In this document: positions 9,146 to 16,829 of the stretch, one piece after another | Layout: each line of letters begins with the position of its first letter | Numbering within the stretch: the stretch's first letter is position 1 | From: Actinomadura sp. HBU206391 | Lineage (GTDB): Bacteria > Actinomycetota > Actinomycetes > Streptosporangiales > Streptosporangiaceae | DNA length: 44,650 nt | Reading direction: 5' to 3' | Assembly (NCBI RefSeq): GCF_014323665.1 | Contig: NZ_JABVEB010000039.1 | Coordinates: 1-44,650, forward strand | Translations under genes and position numbers: made by a program | Notes under the pieces: generated by a model | Databases searched by the model: none | What the model saw: only the letters and a program-made list of their open reading frames with translations | What the model was told of the DNA's origin: nothing

Positions 9146-9628
9146 ATGACTTTCACGGTCGGCGACACCGTCGTCTACCCCCACCATGGGGCTGCTCGGA
9201 TCGAAGCCATCGAGACTCGCACCATTAAAGGTGAGGACAGGACCTACCTGGTCCTGAAGGTCGACAAGGGTGACCTTACAGTGCGCGTCCCTGCTGACAA
9301 TGCCGAGCTCGTTGGCGTTCGTGACGTTGTAGGCCAGGAAGGCCTGGAGAAGGTGTTCGAGGTGCTGCGTGCACCCTACACCGAGGAACCGACGAACTGG
9401 TCTCGACGGTACAAGGCGAATCTCGAGAAGCTCGCCTCTGGGGATGTCAACAAGGTCGCCGAGGTCGTACGCGACTTGTGGCGTCGGGACAAGGAACGTG
9501 GCCTGTCGGCAGGCGAGAAGCGGATGCTGGCCAAGGCCAGGCAGATACTGGTGAGCGAACTGGCACTGGCCGAGAAGACCAACGAGGACAAAGCCGAAGC
9601 GCTCCTCGACGAAGTCCTCACCGGCTGA
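9146..9628 (+). CDS. carD: CarD transcriptional regulator
   Basis: A 160-aa global regulator that binds the RNA polymerase beta subunit and stabilises open complexes at rRNA and other promoters. The N-terminal Tudor-like RNAP-interacting domain (residues 1-~60) starts [17 protein letters not shown]. The C-terminal helical DNA-binding part includes the conserved Trp in [11 protein letters not shown] and the basic segment [29 protein letters not shown] ribosome-binding site lies 9 nt before the ATG. carD next to ispF and lpqE is the arrangement also found in mycobacteria. Confidence 0.97.
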   Translation: MTFTVGDTVVYPHHGAARIEAIETRTIKGEDRTYLVLKVDKGDLTVRVPADNAELVGVRDVVGQEGLEKVFEVLRAPYTEEPTNWSRRYKANLEKLASGDVNKVAEVVRDLWRRDKERGLSAGEKRMLAKARQILVSELALAEKTNEDKAEALLDEVLTG

Positions 9629-9666
9629 AACGGAGATGTGCCCACGAGTAGTGGGCTATCGCGAAC

Positions 9667-10155
9667 GTGAGCACACTATGTCCACGGGTGGGCGTCGGTA
9701 CCGACGTCCACCCGTTCGCATCTGGTCGTCCACTCAGAGTCGCGGGCCTCGACTGGCCGGGTGAGGGCGACGGCCTCGCCGGTCACTCCGACGGTGACGT
9801 GGCTGCGCACGCCGCGTGCGACGCCCTGTTGTCCGCTGCCGGGCTGGGCGATCTCGGCGCCGTGTTCGGTACGGCCGACCCTCGCTGGTCCGGTGCCGCC
9901 GGCGTCGATCTGCTTCGCGAGGTCGTACGGCTGCTGAACGAGGCCGGCTATGCCGTCGGCAACGTCGCCGTTCAGATCGTCGGAAACCGCCCCAAGATCG
10001 GGCGACGCCGCGCCGAGGCGGAGAAGGTCATGAGCGAGGCGATCGGCGGCGCGCCGTTCAGCGTCTCGGCCACCACCACCGACGGGCTCGGCCTCACCGG
10101 CCGCGGTGAGGGCCTGGCGGCGGTGGCGACCGCGCTGATCTGGCCTGTCGACTGA
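9667..10155 (+). CDS. ispF: 2-C-methyl-D-erythritol 2,4-cyclodiphosphate synthase
   Basis: IspF, 162 aa, acts in the MEP isoprenoid pathway. It converts CDP-methylerythritol 2-phosphate to the cyclodiphosphate and releases CMP. Metal ligands D13 and H15 (GTDVHPF) and H48 (DVAAHA) are present, as are the C-terminal [15 protein letters not shown] motif and the typical IVGNRPKI segment. The GTG start at 9667 is 38 bp after carD, so the two may be co-transcribed. ispD, often placed between carD and ispF, is absent here. Confidence 0.96.
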   Translation: MSTLCPRVGVGTDVHPFASGRPLRVAGLDWPGEGDGLAGHSDGDVAAHAACDALLSAAGLGDLGAVFGTADPRWSGAAGVDLLREVVRLLNEAGYAVGNVAVQIVGNRPKIGRRRAEAEKVMSEAIGGAPFSVSATTTDGLGLTGRGEGLAAVATALIWPVD

Positions 10156-10176
10156 TCCACTATCCACCTGTCCGGC

Positions 10177-10230
10177 CCGTCCACCGATCCGGCCATCAGC
10201 TGATCTGCTCCGTCCGCTGATCCGGCCATC
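10177..10230. repeat. Two 21-bp direct repeats after ispF
   Basis: A 21-bp unit (CCGTCC-x-C-x-GATCCGGCCATC) occurs at 10177-10197 and 10210-10230 with two differences, 33 bp apart. It lies in the 107-bp gap between the convergent ispF and DUF2637 genes. No clean terminator hairpin is evident. Confidence 0.5.
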
Positions 10231-10262
10231 GCGCGGCCGGACACGCGGATCGGCTGAGACTC

Positions 10263-11909
10263 CTAGTCGGTGGGCGGCGTCGGAGAACTGCGGAACTTGC
10301 TCGACGGCGGCCACTCGACATTCCGCGCGGGCTCTTCGAAAGGATCGCGGTGACGCCGCCGAAGGCGGCCGTCGGTCGATTCCGAGGCCCACCGTTGGAC
10401 GTCCTCGGCATCCGCCGCATTCCAGCGGTCGACGTCCTCCTCGGTCTCGCCGGGCTCTGGCGCCGCCGCCGTCCCGTAGTCCTCGCCATCGAACCGCCCT
10501 GAGCCCATCGGCTCGTCCTCGCCGGCGTCCGGGTCCTCGGCGCGGTCGACGCCGGAGGCGTCGATGTCGTCCTCGGCCGGGTCCGGCGGATCCGCGATGA
10601 CGATGTCGGGCCAGGTGGTGGCCGCCGGACCGGCGGGTGAACGGCCGACCAACTTGACGTCTGTCGGCAGGCTCGCCGGTGCCGGACGCGGTGGCTCTTC
10701 CTCGTGGACGACGCCGAGGTGCGGTTCCGTCTCCTCGGGTTCGGTGTCCGGGTCGGTATCGGCCGCGTCAGACGGCGTAGCCGGCTCTGACGGCTCGGCG
10801 GGCTCTGACGGCTCGGGCTCGGCCGGCTCGGCCGCTTCGGACGTCTCGGCCGGCTCGAACGGCGCGGACGGGACGTCGGCCTGTGGCTCATGGCCGGCCG
10901 GTACGGAGTCGACCGGCTGGGAAGCGTGGCCCGGTCGAGCGTCTGCCGGGTCGGTGTGGCCTGTGTCGGTGTCGGCTGGGTCTGTGTGGGCCGGGTCGGT
11001 GCGGCCCGGGGCCGTGTGAACGTGGACCGAGTCGGTGAGGACCGGGTCGTTCTCTTCGGCGTCCAGCCAGGACTCGACCCCGTGGGATCGCCGCTCGGGC
11101 CGCTCTTCCTCCCGCTCGGGCTCCTTCGGCAACGTCAGCGGTGGGGGTTGCTCCGTCATGTCGGTCATGCCAGGGACGAGGTCTCTGCTCGTACGGGCGC
11201 CGTGCGCGTGCGGCTGATCGGTGCTGGGCTCCGGGACGTGCCGCATGGGAACGGGTTCCGCTCCGACTTCGTGCACGGCGTCGGCCCTGGGAACGGCATC
11301 GAACCCCGCCTCGGCCGCAGACCAGGTGCCGACCTGCGGCCCATACCCGGCCCCGGCCCCGGCCCCGATCTCGGTTTCGTCCTGGCCCTCGGACTCGGGT
11401 TCCGGCACCGAGTTCGCCGGGCGGCCCTCGCCCGCCCGCCGGGCCAGCGCGGCCCGCGCCTGGCGGAACATGGTGATCCACAGCACGACCGCGATCACCA
11501 GCATCGCGTGCGGTGCCCCGGCCACTCCGGCCACCAGCGTCTGGTCGGGCAGCGGGTCGTAGCCGTCCACCGCCCGCTGGACGCTCGCCGCCGCAGCACC
11601 GCCCACCAGCACGAACAGCAGCAACCACCGCGACCAGCGGGACCACCAGCGGGCATGTCTGGCGACCACCAGCGACAGGATCGTGACCCCGACCAGCGTG
11701 TCGTACATGACCGGATAAAACGATGCGAACCGCCTGGCGGCACGACCAGCGAGCGCGAGGGCGCGCAGGTCGTCGAAGGACAGGACGAACAGCGCACCGG
11801 CGAGTGCGGCGACGCCGAGGCCGGCCGACAGCGTGAGCAGCCGTCGCTGCAACGTCGTGTAGCGCGGGACCCCGGGGGGGCCGGAGGAACCAGAGGGCAT
11901 CTGACTCAT
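10263..11909 (-). CDS. DUF2637 membrane protein with long acidic tail
   Basis: A 548-aa protein. After a short cytoplasmic N-terminus, four hydrophobic helices lie within residues ~22-155 (LLTLSAGLGVAALAGALFVL; YDTLVGVTILSLVV; WLLLFVLVGGAAAASV; APHAMLVIAVVLWITMF), matching the DUF2637 membrane domain. The remaining ~385 residues are very rich in Asp, Glu, Pro and Thr and carry short repeats (AHTDPADTDTGHTDPADA; PAEPEPSEPAEPSEPA). They look disordered. DUF2637 domains also occur in actinomycete conjugation-type proteins, but nothing nearby supports that role. The start ATG at 11909 gives MSQMPSGSS; another ATG lies three codons in. Confidence 0.75.
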   Translation of the reverse strand: MSQMPSGSSGPPGVPRYTTLQRRLLTLSAGLGVAALAGALFVLSFDDLRALALAGRAARRFASFYPVMYDTLVGVTILSLVVARHARWWSRWSRWLLLFVLVGGAAAASVQRAVDGYDPLPDQTLVAGVAGAPHAMLVIAVVLWITMFRQARAALARRAGEGRPANSVPEPESEGQDETEIGAGAGAGYGPQVGTWSAAEAGFDAVPRADAVHEVGAEPVPMRHVPEPSTDQPHAHGARTSRDLVPGMTDMTEQPPPLTLPKEPEREEERPERRSHGVESWLDAEENDPVLTDSVHVHTAPGRTDPAHTDPADTDTGHTDPADARPGHASQPVDSVPAGHEPQADVPSAPFEPAETSEAAEPAEPEPSEPAEPSEPATPSDAADTDPDTEPEETEPHLGVVHEEEPPRPAPASLPTDVKLVGRSPAGPAATTWPDIVIADPPDPAEDDIDASGVDRAEDPDAGEDEPMGSGRFDGEDYGTAAAPEPGETEEDVDRWNAADAEDVQRWASESTDGRLRRRHRDPFEEPARNVEWPPSSKFRSSPTPPTD

Positions 11910-12107
11910 CTCGGAGGGAGGGCCACATATGTGGGGGGACGTCTTACCGGCGGCCCTTTGGGGAGGGTAACGAAGAGGCCGTCGGTCTGGGTCCCATCTT
12001 GACTCCGCTGATCCCGTCCGGCCCGGAACCAACCGGCGCGTGTCGTGTCTTCGCGGTGCGCGTCGTACGGTGAAGAAGACGTAGAAGTCCGGATCTGGAG
12101 GGCAACG

Positions 12108-13337
12108 ATGCCGTACTACCGGGCCGTGGGTGAGATTCCGCGGAAGCGCCATGTGCAGTTCCGCCGCCCAGATGGTGGCCTTTACGCCGAGGAGCTCATG
12201 GGCGAGGAGGGCTTCTCGTCCGACTCGAGCCTGCTCTACCACCGGCACGCGCCGACCGCGATCATGAAGAGCGAGGGAGTCCAGGACCCGGTGGGGGAGG
12301 CCGAACTGCGGCCCAACCACCCGCTGCAGCCGCGGGCCTGCCGGACGCACGATCTGCCGCTGGGCGGTGATCTCGTGCTGGGGCGCCAGGTGCTGTACGG
12401 CAACGACGACGTACGGCTGTCGTTCGTGGCGGCCGACAGGGGCAGTGACCTCTACCGGAACTCGGTGGGCGACGAGGTCGTCTACGTGCAGTCCGGTTCC
12501 GCGCGGTTCGAGTCGACGTACGGTGCGCTGGACGTCGGCGAGGGCGACTACGTCGTGATCCCGGCCGGCACGATCCACCGCTGGCTGCCGGTCGGCGGCG
12601 AATCCGGGACGCCGGCCGGCGCCGACGCCGGAGCGGTGGCCGGCGACGGCATGGTGCGCGCCCTGGTCATCGAGGCGCGCGGGCACATTCGCGCGCCGAA
12701 GCGCTACCTGTCGCAGTACGGCCAGTTTCTCGAGCACGCCCCGTACTGCGAACGCGATCTGCGCGCTCCGTCCGAGCCGCTGGTCCGCGAGGGCGGCGAG
12801 GTACCGGTGCTGGTGCGGGGCCGGGCCGGGCTGTCCCGGCTGACCTACCTGCGGCACCCCTTCGACGTGGTCGGATGGGACGGCTGCCTCTACCCGTACG
12901 CCTTCAACATCCGCGACTTCGAGCCGATCGTGAAGCGGACGCATGCCCCGCCCCCGGTGCACCAGACCTTCGAGGGGCCGAACTTCGTCATCTGCTCGTT
13001 CTGTCCCCGTCCGCTCGACTTCCACGAGGACGCGGTCCCGATCCCGTACAACCATCACAACGTCGACTCCGACGAGATGATGTTCTACGTCGGCGGCGAC
13101 TACTCGGCCCGCAAGGGTTCGGGGATCGGCGTCGGGTCCGTCTCGCTGCACCCGTCGGGGTTCACCCATGGGCCGCAGCCGGGTGCCGTGGAGGCCTCGA
13201 TCGAGGGCGTGCGCGGCGGCAGGACCGAGACCTCCGAGATGGCGGTCATGATCGACACCTTCCGGCCCCTGCTGCTCGGCCCCGCCGCCCGCCAATGCGA
13301 GGATCCCGAGTACGCGTGGAGCTGGGCACGGGCCTGA
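12108..13337 (+). CDS. hmgA: Homogentisate 1,2-dioxygenase
   Basis: A 409-aa enzyme that opens the ring of homogentisate to maleylacetoacetate in tyrosine/phenylalanine catabolism. The cupin-type C-terminal part holds the iron ligands expected from the human enzyme: H317 and E323 in HHNVDSDEM, and H354 in GFTHGPQPG. The N-terminal region (MPYYRAVGEIPRKRHVQF) is typical of bacterial members. A GGAGG ribosome-binding site precedes the ATG. No other tyrosine-catabolic gene (hpd, fahA) is nearby, so it appears to be a single-gene unit. Confidence 0.93.
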   Translation: MPYYRAVGEIPRKRHVQFRRPDGGLYAEELMGEEGFSSDSSLLYHRHAPTAIMKSEGVQDPVGEAELRPNHPLQPRACRTHDLPLGGDLVLGRQVLYGNDDVRLSFVAADRGSDLYRNSVGDEVVYVQSGSARFESTYGALDVGEGDYVVIPAGTIHRWLPVGGESGTPAGADAGAVAGDGMVRALVIEARGHIRAPKRYLSQYGQFLEHAPYCERDLRAPSEPLVREGGEVPVLVRGRAGLSRLTYLRHPFDVVGWDGCLYPYAFNIRDFEPIVKRTHAPPPVHQTFEGPNFVICSFCPRPLDFHEDAVPIPYNHHNVDSDEMMFYVGGDYSARKGSGIGVGSVSLHPSGFTHGPQPGAVEASIEGVRGGRTETSEMAVMIDTFRPLLLGPAARQCEDPEYAWSWARA

Positions 13338-13398
13338 GCCGTTCGGCCGGTCGCCTCGGCCGGCATGATCATGAGTACGCTGTGGTCACAGCGTCACG

Positions 13399-13478
13399 AA
13401 CGCACGGTCACACGAACGCACGGTCACACAATCACACGAACGCACGGTCACACAACGCACGGTCACACAACGCACGGG
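13399..13478. repeat. 15-bp tandem repeat array upstream of a PPOX gene
   Basis: The unit AACGCACGGTCACAC occurs exactly four times (13399, 13415, 13439, 13454), and a truncated fifth copy (13469-13478) runs into the ribosome-binding site. Units 1-2 and 3-4 are near-contiguous, with 9 bp between the pairs. The array ends 10 bp before the ATG at 13489, so it lies in the 5' leader or promoter of that gene. Confidence 0.9.
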
Positions 13479-13488
13479 GGAGACCACG

Positions 13489-13875
13489 ATGCCGCAGCCG
13501 TTGCCCGATGAGGCCCGCGACTTGTTCGACGGGACCAACTTCGTCACCATCGCGACGGTCAACTCCGATGGCGGCCCGCAGACGAGCATCGTGTGGGCCA
13601 AGCTCGACGGCGACGACATCGTGTTCTCGACGATCAAGGGCCGCCGCAAGCACGAGAATCTGGTGCGGCACCCGCGGGTGAGCGCGATCGTCTTCGATCC
13701 CGCCGATCCGTACCACTACGCCGAGGTTCGCGGCGCGGTGACGATCGAGGACGACCCGGGCGGCTCGATGCTGCAGGAGCTGGCGCGGAAGTACACGGGC
13801 GGCTCCTGGTCGGACAGCGACCCGGCCAATCGGGTGATCGTCCGGATCAGCCCGGACAAGGTCATCGCGCACTGA
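13489..13875 (+). CDS. PPOX-class F420-dependent split-barrel oxidoreductase
   Basis: A 128-aa member of the pyridoxamine-5'-phosphate-oxidase-like split-barrel family. The N-terminal FVTIATVNSDGGPQTSIVWAK motif and the KGRRKHENLVRHPRVSAIVFDP cofactor-binding segment are typical of the small actinomycete F420-dependent reductases. It probably binds F420 (or FMN) as a dimer and reduces an unidentified substrate. A GGGGGAGA ribosome-binding site precedes the ATG, immediately after a tandem repeat array. Confidence 0.87.
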   Translation: MPQPLPDEARDLFDGTNFVTIATVNSDGGPQTSIVWAKLDGDDIVFSTIKGRRKHENLVRHPRVSAIVFDPADPYHYAEVRGAVTIEDDPGGSMLQELARKYTGGSWSDSDPANRVIVRISPDKVIAH

Positions 13876-13957
13876 GGACGCGCACTCAGGACGGGCCGCG
13901 CCGCCGTTCGCCGTGAATATCGACGGCGCGGTACGGCCCGTCTATTAGCCTTGTCCT

Positions 13958-15355
13958 GTGAGCCTGCGCCTTTACGACACCGGAACCCGTACGATCCGCG
14001 ACTTCCACCCGCTCAAAGCGGGCCAGGTCGGGATGTACGTGTGTGGTGCCACGCCGCAGGCCGCTCCGCACATCGGGCACATGCGGTCCGGCGTGATCTA
14101 CGACATCGTCTTCCGCTGGTTGCTCCGATCAGGTTACGACGTCACGTTCGCCCGGAACATCACCGACATCGACGACAAGATCCTCGCGGTGGCGGCGGAC
14201 AGCGGGGTGCCGTGGTTCGCCGTGGCCGAGGCCAACCAGCGCGTCTTCAGCCGGGGCTACGACGAGCTCGGCTGCCTCCCGCCCACCATCGAGCCGCGGG
14301 CGACCGGGCACGTCCCCGAGATGATCACGCTGATGCGGCGGCTGATCGACGCCGGTCACGCCTACGACGTCGGGGGCGACGTCTACTTCGACGTGACGTC
14401 CTGGGCCGATCACTACGGCGCGCTGTCCAACCAGAAGCTCGACAACATGCTCGACAGCCACGACACGGCGGGCGCCGGCCTCAAACGCGACCCGCGGGAC
14501 TTCGCGCTGTGGAAGGGCGCCAAGCCGGGCGAGCCCACCTGGGAGACGCCGTGGGGGCCCGGCCGTCCCGGTTGGCACCTGGAATGCTCGGCGATGGCGA
14601 GAAAGTACCTCGGCGCCACGTTCGACATCCACGGCGGGGGGATGGACCTGATCTTCCCGCACCATGAGAACGAGGTCGCCCAGTCGCAGGCCGCCGGCGA
14701 CGGCTTCGCCCGCTACTGGCTGCACAACGGGCTGCTCACCGTCAACGGCGAGAAGATGAGCAAGTCGGTCGGCAACGTCGTGCTGCTGACCGACCTCGTC
14801 GAGAAGGCCCGCCCCGTGGAGGTGCGCTACTACCTCGGCATGGTGCACTACCGATCGATCATCGACTACACCGAGGCCTCGCTGGCCGAGGCCGCCACGG
14901 CTTACCAGCGGATCGAGGGCTTCGTGACCCGCGCGACCGAGGTCGCCGGTTCCGTGGCGCCCGCCGCGGAGCTGCCCGAGGCGTTCATCGCCGCCTTGGA
15001 CGACGATCTCGGCGTGCCCCAGGCGCTCGCGATCGTGCACGACGCCGTACGCGCGGGCAACAACACGCTGACCTCCGACGATCATGGCAAGGTCAGAGAG
15101 GCGCTCGCGTCGGTGCGTGCGATGCTCGACGTGCTCGGTCTCGACCCCCTGTCGGCACAGTGGGCCGCCCAGGGCGGCGATGATCTGCACTCCGTCGTCG
15201 ACGCGCTCGTCGCCGTCACCCTCGAACAGCGGCAGGCGGCCCGCGCCCGAAAGGACTACGCCGCCGCCGACGCCATCCGCGACGGCCTCAGCGCGGCCGG
15301 GATCCTCGTCGAGGACACCCCGCACGGCCCACGGTGGGAGCTCAAGCGCGGCTGA
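13958..15355 (+). CDS. cysS: Cysteinyl-tRNA synthetase
   Basis: Class I aminoacyl-tRNA synthetase of 465 aa that charges tRNA-Cys. It shows the zinc/substrate Cys in YVCGATPQ, the HIGH motif (PHIGH), the DIDDKI segment, the second zinc-binding region ([13 protein letters not shown]) and the KMSKS loop ([10 protein letters not shown]). The C-terminal DALR-type helical domain and the [15 protein letters not shown] anticodon-binding tail are complete. The GTG at 13958 gives [16 protein letters not shown], the expected N-terminus. The product is a true CysS rather than the related mycothiol ligase MshC, judging by this N-terminus and the complete tail. It is followed by rlmB, a common actinomycete pair. 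Confidence 0.94.
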   Translation: MSLRLYDTGTRTIRDFHPLKAGQVGMYVCGATPQAAPHIGHMRSGVIYDIVFRWLLRSGYDVTFARNITDIDDKILAVAADSGVPWFAVAEANQRVFSRGYDELGCLPPTIEPRATGHVPEMITLMRRLIDAGHAYDVGGDVYFDVTSWADHYGALSNQKLDNMLDSHDTAGAGLKRDPRDFALWKGAKPGEPTWETPWGPGRPGWHLECSAMARKYLGATFDIHGGGMDLIFPHHENEVAQSQAAGDGFARYWLHNGLLTVNGEKMSKSVGNVVLLTDLVEKARPVEVRYYLGMVHYRSIIDYTEASLAEAATAYQRIEGFVTRATEVAGSVAPAAELPEAFIAALDDDLGVPQALAIVHDAVRAGNNTLTSDDHGKVREALASVRAMLDVLGLDPLSAQWAAQGGDDLHSVVDALVAVTLEQRQAARARKDYAAADAIRDGLSAAGILVEDTPHGPRWELKRG

Positions 15356-15455
15356 CCGACCGGCCGCCCCGCGCCACCTGGCACGCCGCGTACGCTTCCC
15401 TGATCGGGGGCGTCCGCCCGGTGTGCCGCCCGAGAACATGGAAGGCATATCTCCG

Positions 15456-16409
15456 ATGAGCAAGAGTCGTAAGAAGGGGTCCGGCAACACCCCCAAGGCC
15501 GAGGACCGCCACTGGTACGGCAAGCGCCAGTCGGCCCGCAGCGCCAAGTCGGCGGCGCGAACCGGGACCCCCACGGCCCGCCGGGGCGGCAAGCGCCCGA
15601 CCGAGTCGAGGACATCCGGCGAGGGCGGCGCCACGGCGGCGCGCCCGGGCGGCAGGGTGCCCACGTCGCGCCGTACGCCCGACGCGCCTGAGATCGTCAC
15701 CGGCCGCAACGCGGTCGTCGAGGCACTGCGGGCGGCGGTGCCGGGAACGGCGCTGTACGTCATGTCCGACACGGACGAGCGCGTACGGGAGTCGATCCAG
15801 CTCGCCGCCGACCGCCGGATCCCGCTGCTCGAGGTGGGCAAGCCCGAGCTGGACCGGCTCACCGACGGGTCCATCCACCAGGGAATCGCGCTCCAGGTAC
15901 GGCCGTACCGGTACGCGCATCCCGATGATCTGCTGCGCGGCGCCACCACACCGCTGATCGTCGCGGTCGACGGGATCACCGATCCGCGCAACCTCGGCGC
16001 GATCATTCGCTCGGCGGCGGCGTTCGGCGCCAACGGGGTCCTGGTGCCCGAGCGGCGGGCGGCCGGGGTCACCGCGGGCGCGTGGAAGGCGTCGGCCGGC
16101 ACGCTGGCCTCCGTACCTGTCGCCCGGGCGACCAACCTGGCCCGGACGCTCAAGGCCTACCGGCAGGCGGGCTGCTTCGTCGCCGGCCTGGACGCCCGAG
16201 GCGGGGTGGCGATCGGCGATCTGGAGGTCGCCGCCGACCCCTTCGTTCTCGTCGTCGGCTCGGAGGGCAAGGGCCTCGGCCGGCTGGTGGCCGACACCTG
16301 CGACATGCTCGTGACCATCCCGATGAGCGGCAAGGCGGAGTCGCTGAACGCCGGCGTCGCCGCGGGCATCGCTCTGTACGAGGTGTCCCGCCGGCGCACG
16401 GACGCGTGA
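15456..16409 (+). CDS. rlmB: 23S rRNA (guanosine-2'-O-)-methyltransferase RlmB
   Basis: SPOUT/TrmH-family 2'-O-methyltransferase of 317 aa. It has a basic low-complexity extension (residues 1-~75, many Lys/Arg/Gly), a substrate-binding domain beginning EIVTGRNAVVEALRA, and the knotted SAM domain. SPOUT motifs seen are DPRNLGAIIRSA, VVGSEGKGLGRL and IPMSGKAESLNAGVAAGI. It methylates a 23S rRNA guanosine, by family assignment. The ATG at 15456 follows a GGAAGG site; an ATG at 15438 would add six residues. It is 100 bp after cysS. Confidence 0.92.
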   Translation: MSKSRKKGSGNTPKAEDRHWYGKRQSARSAKSAARTGTPTARRGGKRPTESRTSGEGGATAARPGGRVPTSRRTPDAPEIVTGRNAVVEALRAAVPGTALYVMSDTDERVRESIQLAADRRIPLLEVGKPELDRLTDGSIHQGIALQVRPYRYAHPDDLLRGATTPLIVAVDGITDPRNLGAIIRSAAAFGANGVLVPERRAAGVTAGAWKASAGTLASVPVARATNLARTLKAYRQAGCFVAGLDARGGVAIGDLEVAADPFVLVVGSEGKGLGRLVADTCDMLVTIPMSGKAESLNAGVAAGIALYEVSRRRTDA

Positions 16410-16501
16410 CGCCGGGCGGTCGCCCTGTACGCGGTCGCCCGCCGTCCGCGGATAACGGTTTGGCCGCCCATGGTGACCCGCTGCTAGCCTATGAGCGCCA
16501 T

Positions 16502-16578
16502 GCCGGTGTAGCTCAGTAGGCCAGAGCAGCCGCCTTGTAAGCGGCAGGTCGTCGGTTCGAACCCGTCCACCGGCTCCA
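16502..16578 (+). tRNA. tRNA-Thr (TGT anticodon)
   Basis: A cloverleaf is visible. The acceptor arm GCCGGTG/CACCGGC is perfect, the D arm is GCTC/GAGC, and the anticodon stem GCCGC/GCGGC has the loop CTTGTAA, giving anticodon TGT. The T arm carries TTCGAAC, and the 3' CCA is encoded (16576-16578). The T stem (GTCGG against CCGTC) holds one U-U mismatch at its second pair. It is preceded by rlmB and followed by the subtilase gene. Confidence 0.95.
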
Positions 16579-16829
16579 CGTATCATCCGGTGGCCGCGCC
16601 CCACGACGGGCGCCAGATCCGTGTGCCGAATCCGAGTGCCAGAGTCGTGCCGGAATGGGCGGATCACCGAGGTGTTTGACTCCGCCGTGGCACAATGATG
16701 GCCGCGCATGACGGTAGAGCTCAGGCGCCATCGCGAACACGGCGCCCCAGCAGCGGGCCGTTTTCCATCTTGCGATGGGGACGGCGCCGGCTCGACCGCC
16801 GCCGCTATCCGGGGAGGAGGTTCGGTGCC

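Noticed and set aside
13399..13478. CRISPR array
   Set aside because: Units are 15 bp, directly joined or 1-9 bp apart with no unique spacers, and there are no cas genes.
13881..16153. Long minus-strand reading frame over cysS/rlmB
   Set aside because: Opposite cysS and rlmB in the complementary codon phase; composition is Arg/Ala/Gly-biased and no domain is seen.
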